A stretch of DNA of 54,180 nucleotides from CALMKX01 sp036274895. Its GTDB lineage: Bacteria > Acidobacteriota > Thermoanaerobaculia > Multivoradales > SZUA-115. The DNA is taken from positions 1-54,180 of the forward strand of contig DASUEU010000001.1 in assembly GCA_036274895.1 (NCBI GenBank). Direction: 5' to 3'. Position 1 is the stretch's first letter, and the number at the start of each line of letters is the position of its first letter. A program made the translations under genes and the position numbers. Shown piece after piece: positions 32,220 through 40,994 of the stretch. Under the pieces are notes generated by a model. That model was not told where the DNA came from. It searched no databases and saw only the letters and a list, made by a program, of their open reading frames with translations.

Positions 32220-33803
32220 CTACTTCGTCGCTGCCAGCTCCATCGAACGCTCGGCCAGGGCCGCGATGGTGCGCGTGGGGTTGCGGCCGATCGCCTCGGG
32301 GATGATCGCTCCGTCCACCACGTAGAGCCGTTCGTAGCCGAACACCCGGCCCAGGTGATCCACCACGCCGCGACTCGGGTCCGGCCCCATGTTGCAGCCG
32401 CCCAAGGGGTGAGGAGTGACCAGGATGTTGAACAGGCTCCAAGTCGGCGGCACCCACGGGTCACCCCCGGTGGCCGCGGAAAGCCGCTTGTGCATGGCCA
32501 CGATGCCGTCGATCACCTTCTTCGACTCCTCGATGTCCCAGTCCAGCTTGAGCACTCGCTTCCAGGGCGCCCACCACTTGCGGCCGAGGTAGAAACGGCC
32601 GTCGGCGGCGTCGATCCCCTGGGCGAACCAGGGCATCACGTTCGACAGGGGCGGCTTCTGCTCGAGGTGCTTCTCGAGGTGGCGCAGCAAGTTGTTCCAG
32701 CGCGAGCGCTTGCTGCCCTGGGCGATCTTCTCCTCGAGATAGCCCTGGAGCAGGTCCGGGAAGCCACCGTCCTCGATGAAGAAGCGGGCGCCGCCCTGGG
32801 AGCCGTCGAGGAAGTCGATGGCCGAGGAGATCGTCGGGCCCTGGGTGGGGTTGATCTCGCGGTCGTCGTAGAAGGCGGGGGTGAGGAAATCGCCGTTCGA
32901 CGACCAGCCTCGGCCCAGGAAGGGGCTGATCTCGGGCAGGGTCTTGTACTGGTCCCGGCAGCGGAAGAGCAGTTCGGTCGAGCCCAGGGAGCCCGCGGCG
33001 AGGAAGACCTTGGCAGCCGACTCGCTCCCCGGCACCCTCCGGCCGCCCTCGATGCGATCGAAGAAGACCCGGTAGCCGTTGCCCTCCGGGGCGACCTTGT
33101 GCACCACGTGGAGGGGGCGGATCTGCGCGCCCTTCTGCTCGGCCCAGGCCAGGTAGTTGAGGTCCAGGGTGTTCTTGGCCTTCACCGGGCAGCCGAGGTC
33201 GCAGGTGCCGAGGTGGATGCAGGTGCCCTGCTCCTGGCCCTGGGCGTTGGTGAAGCGCTCGGAGTGGCGGTGGTCGAAGGGGTCGGGGAGGTCGTAGCTC
33301 CACGTCTCGGAGAAGGAGACGGCGAGCGGCAGGGGCCGGAAGCGGTGGCCTTCGCCGATCTTCTCGGCCCCCTCGCGCATCAGCTCGAAGCGCCGGGTGT
33401 TCTGGTTCGCCGGCACCTCCCGGACCGCCATCACGTCGACCACCTTTTGGTAGTAGGGCTTCAGCTCCTGGTGGGTGATCTCCGGTGGCCAGCCCTGGTC
33501 GAAGAGGAAGTTGGGGGCCTCGACCGAGATGTTGGCGTAGATCAGCGAGCCGCCGCCCACGCCCGCGCCCTGGGCCACGATCATGTCGCCGAAGAAGCGC
33601 AGGTCGATCCAGCCGTTCTGCCGCTCGGGGCAGTCGGGGTCGTAGACCCAGCCATCGCCGGGCTTGCGCGGATAGTCCTCGGGCACCCAGCGCCGCCCCC
33701 GCTCGAGCACCAGCACCCGGTGGCCCGTCTCGGCCAGACGGCAGGCCGCCACCGAGCCGCCGAAGCCGCTGCCGATCACGATCGCGTCGAAACTCTGGCT
33801 CAT
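32220..33803 (-). CDS. GMC (cholesterol-oxidase-like) flavin oxidoreductase
   Basis: The 527-aa product starts with the FAD dinucleotide-binding motif GSGFGGSVAACRLAETG and continues with QGAGVGGGSLIYANI (GMC signature). The C-terminus has PHPLGGCNMG and VVDGAIIPEAIGRNPTRTI, carrying the active-site His and Asn. A Cys-rich insert (CIHLGTCDLGCPVKAKNT) is typical of the cholesterol-oxidase-like branch. No signal peptide is seen. It would oxidise a secondary alcohol on a sterol-like or other lipophilic ring compound; the real substrate is unknown. It is co-transcribed with a metallophosphoesterase, an accessory protein, two membrane proteins and an alpha/beta hydrolase. Confidence 0.9.
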   Translation of the reverse strand: MSQSFDAIVIGSGFGGSVAACRLAETGHRVLVLERGRRWVPEDYPRKPGDGWVYDPDCPERQNGWIDLRFFGDMIVAQGAGVGGGSLIYANISVEAPNFLFDQGWPPEITHQELKPYYQKVVDVMAVREVPANQNTRRFELMREGAEKIGEGHRFRPLPLAVSFSETWSYDLPDPFDHRHSERFTNAQGQEQGTCIHLGTCDLGCPVKAKNTLDLNYLAWAEQKGAQIRPLHVVHKVAPEGNGYRVFFDRIEGGRRVPGSESAAKVFLAAGSLGSTELLFRCRDQYKTLPEISPFLGRGWSSNGDFLTPAFYDDREINPTQGPTISSAIDFLDGSQGGARFFIEDGGFPDLLQGYLEEKIAQGSKRSRWNNLLRHLEKHLEQKPPLSNVMPWFAQGIDAADGRFYLGRKWWAPWKRVLKLDWDIEESKKVIDGIVAMHKRLSAATGGDPWVPPTWSLFNILVTPHPLGGCNMGPDPSRGVVDHLGRVFGYERLYVVDGAIIPEAIGRNPTRTIAALAERSMELAATK

Positions 33804-33833
33804 GGTGTGGGCTCTCCTCGGAAGGCGCTGGCC

Positions 33834-35630
33834 TCAGAGCACGACTGGCGGCTCGATCAGCTTCGCGTACTCGGTGATGGGGCCGTCGGCGGGCTCGATC
33901 CAGGCTTCGCCAGGCTGGGCATCCGGCCGTAGCCGCCAGCCGCAGCGGCCGCGGAACTTGCGCCAGCGGATGACCTTGTCGACGCCGACGGGATAGATCG
34001 TCAGCTTGCCGTCTCGTGACAGGTGCAGGCGCAGGAAGTTCTTGTAGCCCGGCAGGCTCTGGCAGGAATAGACCTCGTTGGTGTGGGTGCGCAGCAGGAG
34101 GTTCGACAGCACCAGGTACACCCCCATGACCAATCCGCCGGCGGCGCCACCGACGACCAGCATCTCGGCCCCGAAGAGGATCACCTGCTCGGTGGCGTCG
34201 ACGTTCCACTCCAAACCCCACTCGCTCAGGTTGATCAAAGCGAAGACCCACATCCAACCGAGGATCACCACCAGGTGGGCCGCCGCGTGCGTGAGGCCGA
34301 GCAGGATCTTGCCGAAGGTACTCTTCATTTGGGCGAAGGCGATCAGGCCGATCACCAGCAAGGCGAGCAGCATGATGCTGCCGGGGCTGTGCGCGATAGC
34401 GGCGGCGAACTCCTTGACCACCTCGTTGAAGCCCGTGCCCCCGCTGGGTCGGAACCCGGCGAGCTTCTCGAGCAGGCTGCCCTCGGCTCCCTTGCCGATG
34501 CTCGCGCTCTGCCAGACCCAGGAATAGAACAGGTAGATCCCGGAGAGCAGGAGCGAGAACTTCCAGTTCTTGATCGGGAAGAGCAGGGCACCCAGGGTCT
34601 TCCAGCGAGACTTGCCCTCGGGGGGGTGGACCTTTTCGAGCTGGTAGTCGAGGTGGCGGTCCGGCGGCACGGGCAGGACCAGCTTCTTGGGCAGGTCGTG
34701 AGTGGGGTACAGGTAGGCCCCGCCGCCTCCTGCCACGAAGACCTGCTCCGTCCTGCCCTGCCGCTGGTAGCGGGCATAGGTGTGGAGGTCTCCGGCGAGG
34801 CCCACCTCGACCGAGTGGCCGTGCTTGACGATGCAGCGCTGCTGGAAGTGGGCGACGTTGCGGTAGGTCTCCTCCCCCTTGGTCGCGGTGTAGACCCAGC
34901 TGGGCTCGGCGACGCAGAGGATGATCTTGGAATGGGGCTCCATCTGCTGCCCGGCCACTTTGTCGAAGAACTGCAGCTGGGGCTCGTCGACGTCGCTCTC
35001 GAGCTGCACGTCGATGCCCCACAACCACCAGCCATGATGGAGCTTCAGGGCGAAGTAGCTGCGGGTCTGCCGGGTCTTCCAGCCGCCGATCCAGCGCCCC
35101 TGGCAGAACAAGCGGGTGAAGCTGGTGAGTCCGTCATACCAGTCGTGGTTGCCCGGGACGGCGTAGACGTGGGGGGCCTCCTCTTCCGGCCCCCAGGGGA
35201 AGGCGGCACGGTAGGGACCCACGAGACGGTTCTGGTACTCGTCGCGGTTGGCCGTGGGGTAGACCTGGTCACCCCCGAAGACCAGCAGCCGCCCCTTCTC
35301 GGTGCTGTGGACCTGGCCCTTGGGGTCCGTCAGGTCGAGCTTCTTCTCGGCGAGCAGGCGGGCCATGGTGTAGGTGGAGCCGAAGCCGTCGCCCACGTCG
35401 GCAATGTAGTCGATCCAGATCTCCTCCTCGCCCGAGTAGTCGACCACCTGCTGCTCGCGCAAGGCCGCCTGCACCTCGCGGTAATCCGCGTAGGCGCCGA
35501 ACATCGAGGAGAGCAGCGCCTTGATGCCCGCTCGAGTCAGCTCGCTGGGCGCGAACCAGGCCACCATCGGCTGGGGCTCAAAGTGGAGCTCCTCGGGAGT
35601 CTTCGGTGGAGTCGGTGGGCCGCTCGCCAT
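33834..35630 (-). CDS. Metallophosphoesterase with integral membrane segments
   Basis: The 598-aa product has calcineurin-like metal motifs in its first half: DVGDGFG, FGGDQVYP, VPGNHDWYDG and LAGDLHTYARY. The second half holds four to five hydrophobic helices (NWKFSLLLSGIYLFYSW, SIMLLALLVIGLIAF, LVVILGWMWVFALI, VVGGAAGGLVMGVYLVL) before a polar C-terminus. The active site therefore sits next to the membrane, suiting a lipid-phosphate or prenyl-phosphate substrate, though this is inference. It lies between the GMC oxidase and the accessory-domain gene, with gaps of 30 and 23 bases. Confidence 0.82.
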   Translation of the reverse strand: MASGPPTPPKTPEELHFEPQPMVAWFAPSELTRAGIKALLSSMFGAYADYREVQAALREQQVVDYSGEEEIWIDYIADVGDGFGSTYTMARLLAEKKLDLTDPKGQVHSTEKGRLLVFGGDQVYPTANRDEYQNRLVGPYRAAFPWGPEEEAPHVYAVPGNHDWYDGLTSFTRLFCQGRWIGGWKTRQTRSYFALKLHHGWWLWGIDVQLESDVDEPQLQFFDKVAGQQMEPHSKIILCVAEPSWVYTATKGEETYRNVAHFQQRCIVKHGHSVEVGLAGDLHTYARYQRQGRTEQVFVAGGGGAYLYPTHDLPKKLVLPVPPDRHLDYQLEKVHPPEGKSRWKTLGALLFPIKNWKFSLLLSGIYLFYSWVWQSASIGKGAEGSLLEKLAGFRPSGGTGFNEVVKEFAAAIAHSPGSIMLLALLVIGLIAFAQMKSTFGKILLGLTHAAAHLVVILGWMWVFALINLSEWGLEWNVDATEQVILFGAEMLVVGGAAGGLVMGVYLVLSNLLLRTHTNEVYSCQSLPGYKNFLRLHLSRDGKLTIYPVGVDKVIRWRKFRGRCGWRLRPDAQPGEAWIEPADGPITEYAKLIEPPVVL

Positions 35631-35653
35631 GGCGTGGCTCCTCGAGCCTTGGC

Positions 35654-36271
35654 TCAGTCGTGGCTCTTGGTGTGGTGGACGTAGCTGTCCCAGAGCTCAC
35701 CCAAGAAGAACTTGCCGAACTTGTAGACGGCATCGGCGGCGGCCAGGGTGGTCTTCGCACCGCTCGCCCGGAAGGTCGAGACCAGCCGGACGAGATCGGC
35801 CACACCCAGGGTGAGGATCCCCGCCCCGACCACCGCACCGGTTTTGTCGGTGCCTTCGTGGAGCCAGGTGAAGAGGGTGGTGGTGTCCGACCAGAGGTCG
35901 AAGCCGGGGTCGTCGCGGACCTCCTTCTTGCCGGCCAGGTAGTAGTCCTTGCCGCCGTAGGTGAAGCCCAGCTCGTAGACCATCAGCTTCAAGTTCGGCT
36001 CTCCTGAGGGCGAGAAGAGGTTGAACACCCCCGAGGTCGAGGGCACCTCGGAGCCGAAGGGCGGGAAATCGATCGTCCCGGAAAGTCCGCCGAGATGCTG
36101 CGGATCCGCGATGAAGCGATCGAGGTCGTCGATCACCACGGTCGCGTGCATCGCCAACTCCAGGCCGGCGCGGCGGCCGTGGCTCCGGCCGTCGTCCGGA
36201 TCGACCTCGTCGAGGGAAAAGGGTCCGGCCATGGTCTCGCGGAAAGTGATGCCGATCGGGCCCTCAGCCAT
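35654..36271 (-). CDS. Accessory domain protein of the GMC oxidase cluster
   Basis: The 205-aa product begins ITFRETMAGPF and contains VVIDDLDRFIADPQHLGGLSG, FNLFSPSG and VRDDPGFDLWSDTTTLFTWLHEG. I recall this domain as a middle segment in long actinobacterial proteins that join a GMC oxidase to an alpha/beta hydrolase; here it is a separate gene between the two. That agreement is the main clue to function: it probably bridges the oxidase and hydrolase. There are no catalytic residues I can name. Confidence 0.65.
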   Translation of the reverse strand: MAEGPIGITFRETMAGPFSLDEVDPDDGRSHGRRAGLELAMHATVVIDDLDRFIADPQHLGGLSGTIDFPPFGSEVPSTSGVFNLFSPSGEPNLKLMVYELGFTYGGKDYYLAGKKEVRDDPGFDLWSDTTTLFTWLHEGTDKTGAVVGAGILTLGVADLVRLVSTFRASGAKTTLAAADAVYKFGKFFLGELWDSYVHHTKSHD

Positions 36272-36283
36272 GGGATCTCCTCC

Positions 36284-36706
36284 TCAAGCTTGGGTTGCGT
36301 TGCGCCGGCTCGCCTGGACGTAGGCGAGGATCAACAGGCCGAAGATCAGCTCGGAGACCGTGAACGAGAGCAACCGCTCGTGCGGCCGGGCGTCGAGCCC
36401 CCACGACAGCAGCCGCGCACCGGCCCCCAGGAAGAGGGTGGCGAGGAAGATGCGGTGGTGGACTCCGGGCTGGAAGATCTCGCGCCGGAAGGTCCAGCAG
36501 TAGATACCGAAGCCGATCACGATCCCCTTCATGAAGCGGTACTGGTGCAACAGCACCTCGCGGGTTTCGTCGAGCCCGCCCAACTGGGCCTGGTAGAGGG
36601 CGTCCAACTCGGGCTCGGGGAACAGCACGCCGGCGGCGCCCAGCACGAACAGCGCGACGACGTAGCTCCAGAACGCGACCAGGGCGAGGATCCGCAACAG
36701 CTTCAA
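36284..36706 (-). CDS. Small integral membrane protein (DUF4345-like)
   Basis: The 140-aa product has four hydrophobic helices (ILALVAFWSYVVALFVLGAAGVL and three more, for example ELIFGLLILAYVQ). The pattern QYRFMKGIVIGFGIYCW followed by FLATLFLGAGARLLSWGLD is like DUF4345-type membrane proteins of unknown role. It is separated by one base from the upstream gene and by 12 from the next, so it is translationally tied to the operon. Confidence 0.7.
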   Translation of the reverse strand: MKLLRILALVAFWSYVVALFVLGAAGVLFPEPELDALYQAQLGGLDETREVLLHQYRFMKGIVIGFGIYCWTFRREIFQPGVHHRIFLATLFLGAGARLLSWGLDARPHERLLSFTVSELIFGLLILAYVQASRRNATQA

Positions 36707-36707
36707 C

Positions 36708-37133
36708 TCAGCGTCTCCCGGACACGTGGGGCCAGGTCAGGTAGAAGGCGACGAGATAGAGGCCGAGGGCGGTGCAGGTGAGGGCGAAGAACAGCTCACC
36801 GGGACCCTGGGCGGTGCCACCGCCGGCCAGACCGCGGTTGGTCAGCTGATCGCCCAGGACGTGGCCACCGTGGATGGTGACGCCGCAGAGCACGATCGTC
36901 CACCACGCCCAGCGCTCCCCCTTCTTGAAAGGGATCCAGGTCAGGATGATGATGATCGCGCACAGGGCCAGGGTGTAGAACAGCCCCGTGATCATGTGGA
37001 AGAGGGCGTGGTTGGTGCCCCACTCCGGAGTGTTCAGGTGCTGGAACCCTCCGCGTGCGTCGACCAGGCCGAACACCGTGGCGAGCACCGTGTACATCCA
37101 CATCCCGATCTTGGTTCGGGTGGTCAATTCCAT
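36708..37133 (-). CDS. Small integral membrane protein, 141 aa
   Basis: The product has four hydrophobic stretches, among them WMYTVLATVFGLV, HMITGLFYTLALCAIIII and LFFALTCTALGLYLVAFYL, joined by short loops that contain HALFH and IHGGHVLGDQ. The histidines near the membrane face could bind a metal or a quinone, but I do not recognise the family. It is 16 bases after the alpha/beta hydrolase stop. Confidence 0.65.
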   Translation of the reverse strand: MELTTRTKIGMWMYTVLATVFGLVDARGGFQHLNTPEWGTNHALFHMITGLFYTLALCAIIIILTWIPFKKGERWAWWTIVLCGVTIHGGHVLGDQLTNRGLAGGGTAQGPGELFFALTCTALGLYLVAFYLTWPHVSGRR

Positions 37134-37149
37134 TGCCTTCCTCCTGGGC

Positions 37150-38262
37150 TCACGCGGCGGCGTAGCCCTTGCGGTGACGATTGAAGAACTCGACGAGACG
37201 CGGGAAGATGTCTTTGTCGTTGTTCTTGCCCATGAACGGATCCTGGTGCCCGTAGCCGGGGAAGATCACCAGCTCGTGGCGTCCGGGAACCAGCTTCTCG
37301 AGCCGCTGGTGGCAGACGATGTTCGAATCGGTGAACACGCGGTTGTTCTCGCCGGTCATCAGCATCACCGGAGTGGTGATCTCCCTGGCGTGCTCGAAGT
37401 AGTTGTCGGGCAGGGAGTCGTAGCGCGGGTCATCCGGTAGGTATTTCACCGCGGTGTTGTCGGCGGCGATCATCTTCTTGACGTGGCGGTAATAGTTCAT
37501 GCTGGTGGCGCCGTAGAGGTCGCCGCCGCGGCGATGCGTCACGTCGGCCAGGTTCTCGTGCTGGTAGAGAGCCGGCCAGCCCGTCCCCCACATCATCGAC
37601 AGCATGTGGCAGGCCGGCACGTCGCATTCGCGGTGGAAGAACGAGACGATCTTCGAGAAGATCCAGCCGCGGGTGAACTTCGGATCCTCGCTCCAGCGCG
37701 GGTCGAGGTAGGGCAGGGAGAGCACGTAGTCAACCAGGAACGGCGCCATGCCGATCTTGAGCCGCGACCACGTGGGCACCCGCGGTGTCAAGGCCACGCT
37801 GTTGGCGATCACGCTCGCGAGGCCGGAGACCGTACGACCGAACAGCGCCATCATGAACGAGGCCGCGCCCAGACAATGACAGATGACGTGGATCCGGCGG
37901 TCGCCCACGTGCCGGCGGATGTGGGCCAGCGCCGCGGGGAAGTCGTAGAGAGCGATGTCGTCCATGTTGAAGCGGTGGCGCTTCAGGTTGTAGCTGTGGC
38001 GATTGCTCATCCGGAAATCGAAGCTCCACACGTCGGTGAAGCCGTGGTCGAGCAGATAGCTCACCAGGTTGTAGTGCTCCGGCATGATGAACATGTCGGT
38101 GGAGGTGGTGAGGCCGTGGACGATGACCACCACGTCATCGCACTCTCCACGTTGAAAGCGGAACGCCGAGAGCCCGAGCAAGTCCTCCGTGGTGATGTAG
38201 TGCGTGCTGACGTCGGCGTCCTTGACCCCTTCGAGGGTGAAGAGCGGGATCTCGCGAGCCAT
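37150..38262 (-). CDS. Alpha/beta hydrolase with cysteine nucleophile
   Basis: The 370-aa product has the alpha/beta hydrolase fold: oxyanion VVIVHGLTTS, nucleophile elbow HVICHCLGAAS and catalytic His in GYGHQDPFMG, with the acid near TGENNRVFTDS. The elbow is C-H-C-L-G, so the nucleophile would be Cys rather than Ser, as in PHA synthases and some acyltransferases. The first elbow Gly is also Cys. The start is ATG 38262 with GGGAGG upstream; the longer frame has no Shine-Dalgarno. It is the first gene of the seven-gene operon. Acyl transfer to or from the lipid handled by the GMC oxidase is a reasonable guess. Confidence 0.83.
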   Translation of the reverse strand: MAREIPLFTLEGVKDADVSTHYITTEDLLGLSAFRFQRGECDDVVVIVHGLTTSTDMFIMPEHYNLVSYLLDHGFTDVWSFDFRMSNRHSYNLKRHRFNMDDIALYDFPAALAHIRRHVGDRRIHVICHCLGAASFMMALFGRTVSGLASVIANSVALTPRVPTWSRLKIGMAPFLVDYVLSLPYLDPRWSEDPKFTRGWIFSKIVSFFHRECDVPACHMLSMMWGTGWPALYQHENLADVTHRRGGDLYGATSMNYYRHVKKMIAADNTAVKYLPDDPRYDSLPDNYFEHAREITTPVMLMTGENNRVFTDSNIVCHQRLEKLVPGRHELVIFPGYGHQDPFMGKNNDKDIFPRLVEFFNRHRKGYAAA

Positions 38263-38348
38263 GCCGGTGCCTCCCAGAGGAGGCACCACGCATCGGAACG
38301 CAGGGTAGCCCCCGTCAGGTGATGCTTTGCGAAGATTTGCTCGGGAGC

Positions 38349-38368
38349 TTAGCGCCAAGTGGCGCTAA
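38349..38368 (-). terminator. Palindromic hairpin at the pnuC stop codon
   Basis: TTAGCGCCA (38349-38357) and TGGCGCTAA (38360-38368) form a 9-bp stem with a two-base loop, and the pnuC stop codon lies in the stem. It would terminate pnuC transcription before the hydrolase operon, although it lacks a T-tract. Confidence 0.45.
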
Positions 38369-38949
38369 TGTCCAGGCTGCGCGAGGCGGCCTCGCCAGGC
38401 CCGGCGCCACTCCCGCCAGCCCGCCAGACAGAGCAGCAGGAAGACGAAGTAGAGCAGGGCCGTGGGGTAGAGATCCTTGGCGAGATAGACGCCGATGCCG
38501 ACGATGTCCACCGCGATCCAGAACAGCCAGTTCTCGAGCACCTTGCGGGTGGTGAGCCACTGCGCGATCAGGCTCATGGCGGCGATGGAAGAATCCCAGA
38601 AGGGCAGGGCCGCGTCGGTGTAGGCCGCGAGCAGGCTGCCGAGGCCGAAGGTGCCGGCCAGGGCCGCCCCGCCCCAGCCCGCCAGGGTCCGGGGAGTCAG
38701 CCTCTCCACCACCAACTCGCCCTCGGCCACCCCGTGGCGGTGCCAGTTGATCCAGCCGTAGAGGGCCAGGGCCACGTAGACGACGTGGAGCCCCATGTCC
38801 GAGTAGAGCCGGGCCTTCCAGAACACCCAGATGTAGAGCGAGACCTGCACCAAGCTGGCGGGCCAGCAGGCGATGTGCCGCTTGACGGTGAGGGCCACGG
38901 CCACGAACCCGAAGATCGTGGCGGTCAGTTCGACGGGATCGGCCGTCAT
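38365..38949 (-). CDS. pnuC: Nicotinamide riboside transporter PnuC
   Basis: The 194-aa product has seven hydrophobic helices and the PnuC signatures: PASLVQVSLYIWVFWKARLYSDMG near the start, YGWINWHRHG in the middle, and NWLFWIAVDIVGIGVYLAKDLYPTA near the end, where the Trp and Asn residues bind the nicotinamide. It facilitates uptake of nicotinamide riboside for NAD synthesis. No nadR kinase or NiaR/NadQ site is visible. ATG 38949 is used. Confidence 0.9.
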   Translation of the reverse strand: MTADPVELTATIFGFVAVALTVKRHIACWPASLVQVSLYIWVFWKARLYSDMGLHVVYVALALYGWINWHRHGVAEGELVVERLTPRTLAGWGGAALAGTFGLGSLLAAYTDAALPFWDSSIAAMSLIAQWLTTRKVLENWLFWIAVDIVGIGVYLAKDLYPTALLYFVFLLLCLAGWREWRRAWRGRLAQPGH

Positions 38950-39072
38950 GCGGGAATCGTTTCACACGCCGGAGGGCCCCGGCTTCGCCGGAGCGTGCTT
39001 CGCGCCTTTGTCCTGCCTTTGAATGCTGGTGGCACTAAAGCGTTACACGAACGAACAAGGGAGGACCTTGGT

Positions 39073-40857
39073 ATGAGTCGACTGGCCACCTATTTCCGAC
39101 CGGCGGTGGTGAGCGGCGCCTTCGTCGTCGCGTTCCTGGTCGCCGCCGCCTTCGCTCCCGAGCCCGCGCAACGGACCGGCGCCTCGGCCCCGGCGGAGGT
39201 CCAGCGGAGCCGACTGCGCCTCGAACGCCTCGGCCCCCGACCCGGCCGCATCGTGCTCGAGGGTTTGCGCAACCACCCCGTCGCCCTGGGCGAGCTCGCG
39301 GGGCGGCCGGCGCCCGTGCTGGTCGAGAAGGCCGCACCGGTGGCCGGCACCCGAGAGCTGCCGGTGCCCGAGCGGGTAGCCCGCCGGCTGCGGGCCGCGG
39401 CCCTGCGCACCCCGCCCAGCGCGGCCATCGAGCTGCAACCCGGGGCCCGGCCGGCGGAGAAAGCAGCCGGAGGCTTCCACAGCAGCTACGTGGCCGACAC
39501 CATCGACGCCAGCCAGGCCACCCCGAACTTCCGCACCACGCCACCGGACCCGATCCTGGCCGTGGGACCCGACCACGTCGTGGTGGCCACCAACCGCGCC
39601 TTCGCCGTCTACAGCAAGCAGGACGGCGCCCTGCTCGCCGGGCCGATCTGGTTCGCCTTCTTCTGGGCCGACCTCGGCTGCTTCAACCTCTTCGACCCCA
39701 ACGTCCTCTACGACGAGTCGGCCGATCGCTTCTTCGTCGCCGCGGACGGCGCCGGCCTCGACTACTGCGTGGCCGCCTCCCAGACAGGGGATCCCACCGG
39801 TGACTGGAACCGCTACGTCATCGACGTTTCGGAGGTCGACGAAACCGACTTCTTCGACTACCCGCAGGCCGGCGTGGGACGGGAGGGGATCTTCGTGGCC
39901 GCCAACGTCTACCGCGGCGTCGACCTCTTCGACGCCCGGGTGATCGCGATCGACAAGGACGCGCTCTACGACGGCACGCCGCTCACCGTGGTCAACGAGT
40001 CGATCTGGCCCAACGACACGCCCCACGCCATGCACCTCCAGGGCTGGCGGCAAGGCACCTGGCAGGAGGAGGGGCCGCACTACTTCATCTCGAACGAGAA
40101 CTACAACGGCGTCACCTATGCCCTCCATGCCTGGACCGACCCCTTCGACGGCAGCGGTGGCACCCTGGTCAAGAGCGGGGTGGTGGACCTGGAGGCGGCC
40201 ACCGGCGTGCCCGCGGCCTATCCCCTCGACGCCCCACAGCTGGGCGGCAACCCGGTGCAGACCAACGACTGGAGCCCCTTCGACCTCGACTGGCGCAACG
40301 GCCTGCTCTGGACCACCAATTCGATCGCCTGCAATCCGGGCACGGGCGCGGTGACCTGCCTGCGCTGGGCGGCGATCGACCCCGAGGACAACGAAGTGGT
40401 CAAGGCCGGGGTGATCGGTCGAGCAGACACCTGGTTCAGTTTTCCGAACGTCGGGGTGGACCACTGCGGCAACTTCGCCCTCGGCTACACCACCCATCGG
40501 GCGGACGGCTACAACTCGATCGAGGTCACCGGCCGCAAGCGGAACGACCGGCACCAGAACCGCCCGGCCTTCCTCTGCCGCGCCGGCGAGGGGACCTACG
40601 TGTCCTACGACCGGGTGCCCTATCGCTGGGGGGATTACGCAGAGTTCGCCGCGGACCCCAACGGCGAGGATCTGTGGTACGTGGGGGAGTTCACCAAGAT
40701 CAACCAGACCAACCCCGACTTCGTGCTCACCAAGTGGGGCACCGCCCTCTGCCACGCCCGCTTCAACTCCTGCCGGGCTTCCGACGGTGACGACGATGAT
40801 GACGACGACGATGACGAGGATGAGGACGACCCCGGCGATCATCACGGCGACGATTGA
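39073..40857 (+). CDS. Large secreted protein with poly-Asp tail
   Basis: The 594-aa precursor has a signal peptide (MSRLATYFRP, core VVSGAFVVAFLVAAAFA). Residues about 30-150 are Ala/Arg/Pro-rich and may be a propeptide. The rest has propeller-like segments: PDPILAVGPDHVVVATNRAFAVYSKQDG, FDPNVLYDESADRFFVAADG and FDYPQAGVGREGIFVAANVY. The C-terminus is a run of Asp/Glu then His/Asp (DGDDDDDDDDDEDEDDPGDH), a possible calcium-binding tail. Homologous segments occur in hypothetical exoproteins of Acidobacteriota and relatives; no activity can be given. GGGAGGAC lies upstream of ATG 39073. Confidence 0.75.
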   Translation: MSRLATYFRPAVVSGAFVVAFLVAAAFAPEPAQRTGASAPAEVQRSRLRLERLGPRPGRIVLEGLRNHPVALGELAGRPAPVLVEKAAPVAGTRELPVPERVARRLRAAALRTPPSAAIELQPGARPAEKAAGGFHSSYVADTIDASQATPNFRTTPPDPILAVGPDHVVVATNRAFAVYSKQDGALLAGPIWFAFFWADLGCFNLFDPNVLYDESADRFFVAADGAGLDYCVAASQTGDPTGDWNRYVIDVSEVDETDFFDYPQAGVGREGIFVAANVYRGVDLFDARVIAIDKDALYDGTPLTVVNESIWPNDTPHAMHLQGWRQGTWQEEGPHYFISNENYNGVTYALHAWTDPFDGSGGTLVKSGVVDLEAATGVPAAYPLDAPQLGGNPVQTNDWSPFDLDWRNGLLWTTNSIACNPGTGAVTCLRWAAIDPEDNEVVKAGVIGRADTWFSFPNVGVDHCGNFALGYTTHRADGYNSIEVTGRKRNDRHQNRPAFLCRAGEGTYVSYDRVPYRWGDYAEFAADPNGEDLWYVGEFTKINQTNPDFVLTKWGTALCHARFNSCRASDGDDDDDDDDDEDEDDPGDHHGDD

Positions 40858-40864
40858 GACAAGA

Positions 40865-40975
40865 GGGCGGACACGTTGGTCCGCCCCTACGGCGAGAGGG
40901 CAGGCACGGGGGCCTGCCCCTACGGCCGGAGGCAGGATCCTCGTCGGGGAGGACCCCCGTGGCCGCCCCCTTTCG
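40865..40975. repeat. Interspersed hairpin repeats, copy 2
   Basis: Three units follow one another between convergent genes: GGGCGGAC/GTCCGCCC (40865-40886, loop ACGTTG), GGGCAGGC/GCCTGCCC (40898-40919, loop ACGGGG), and a degenerate unit ending CCCCCGTGGCCGCCCCCTTT (about 40954-40973). The second unit is nearly identical to 24617-24640, and the first to 41787-41808. They look like a family of dispersed palindromes. Confidence 0.7.
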
Positions 40976-40994
40976 TCACGGGTGGCGCGGCCGC

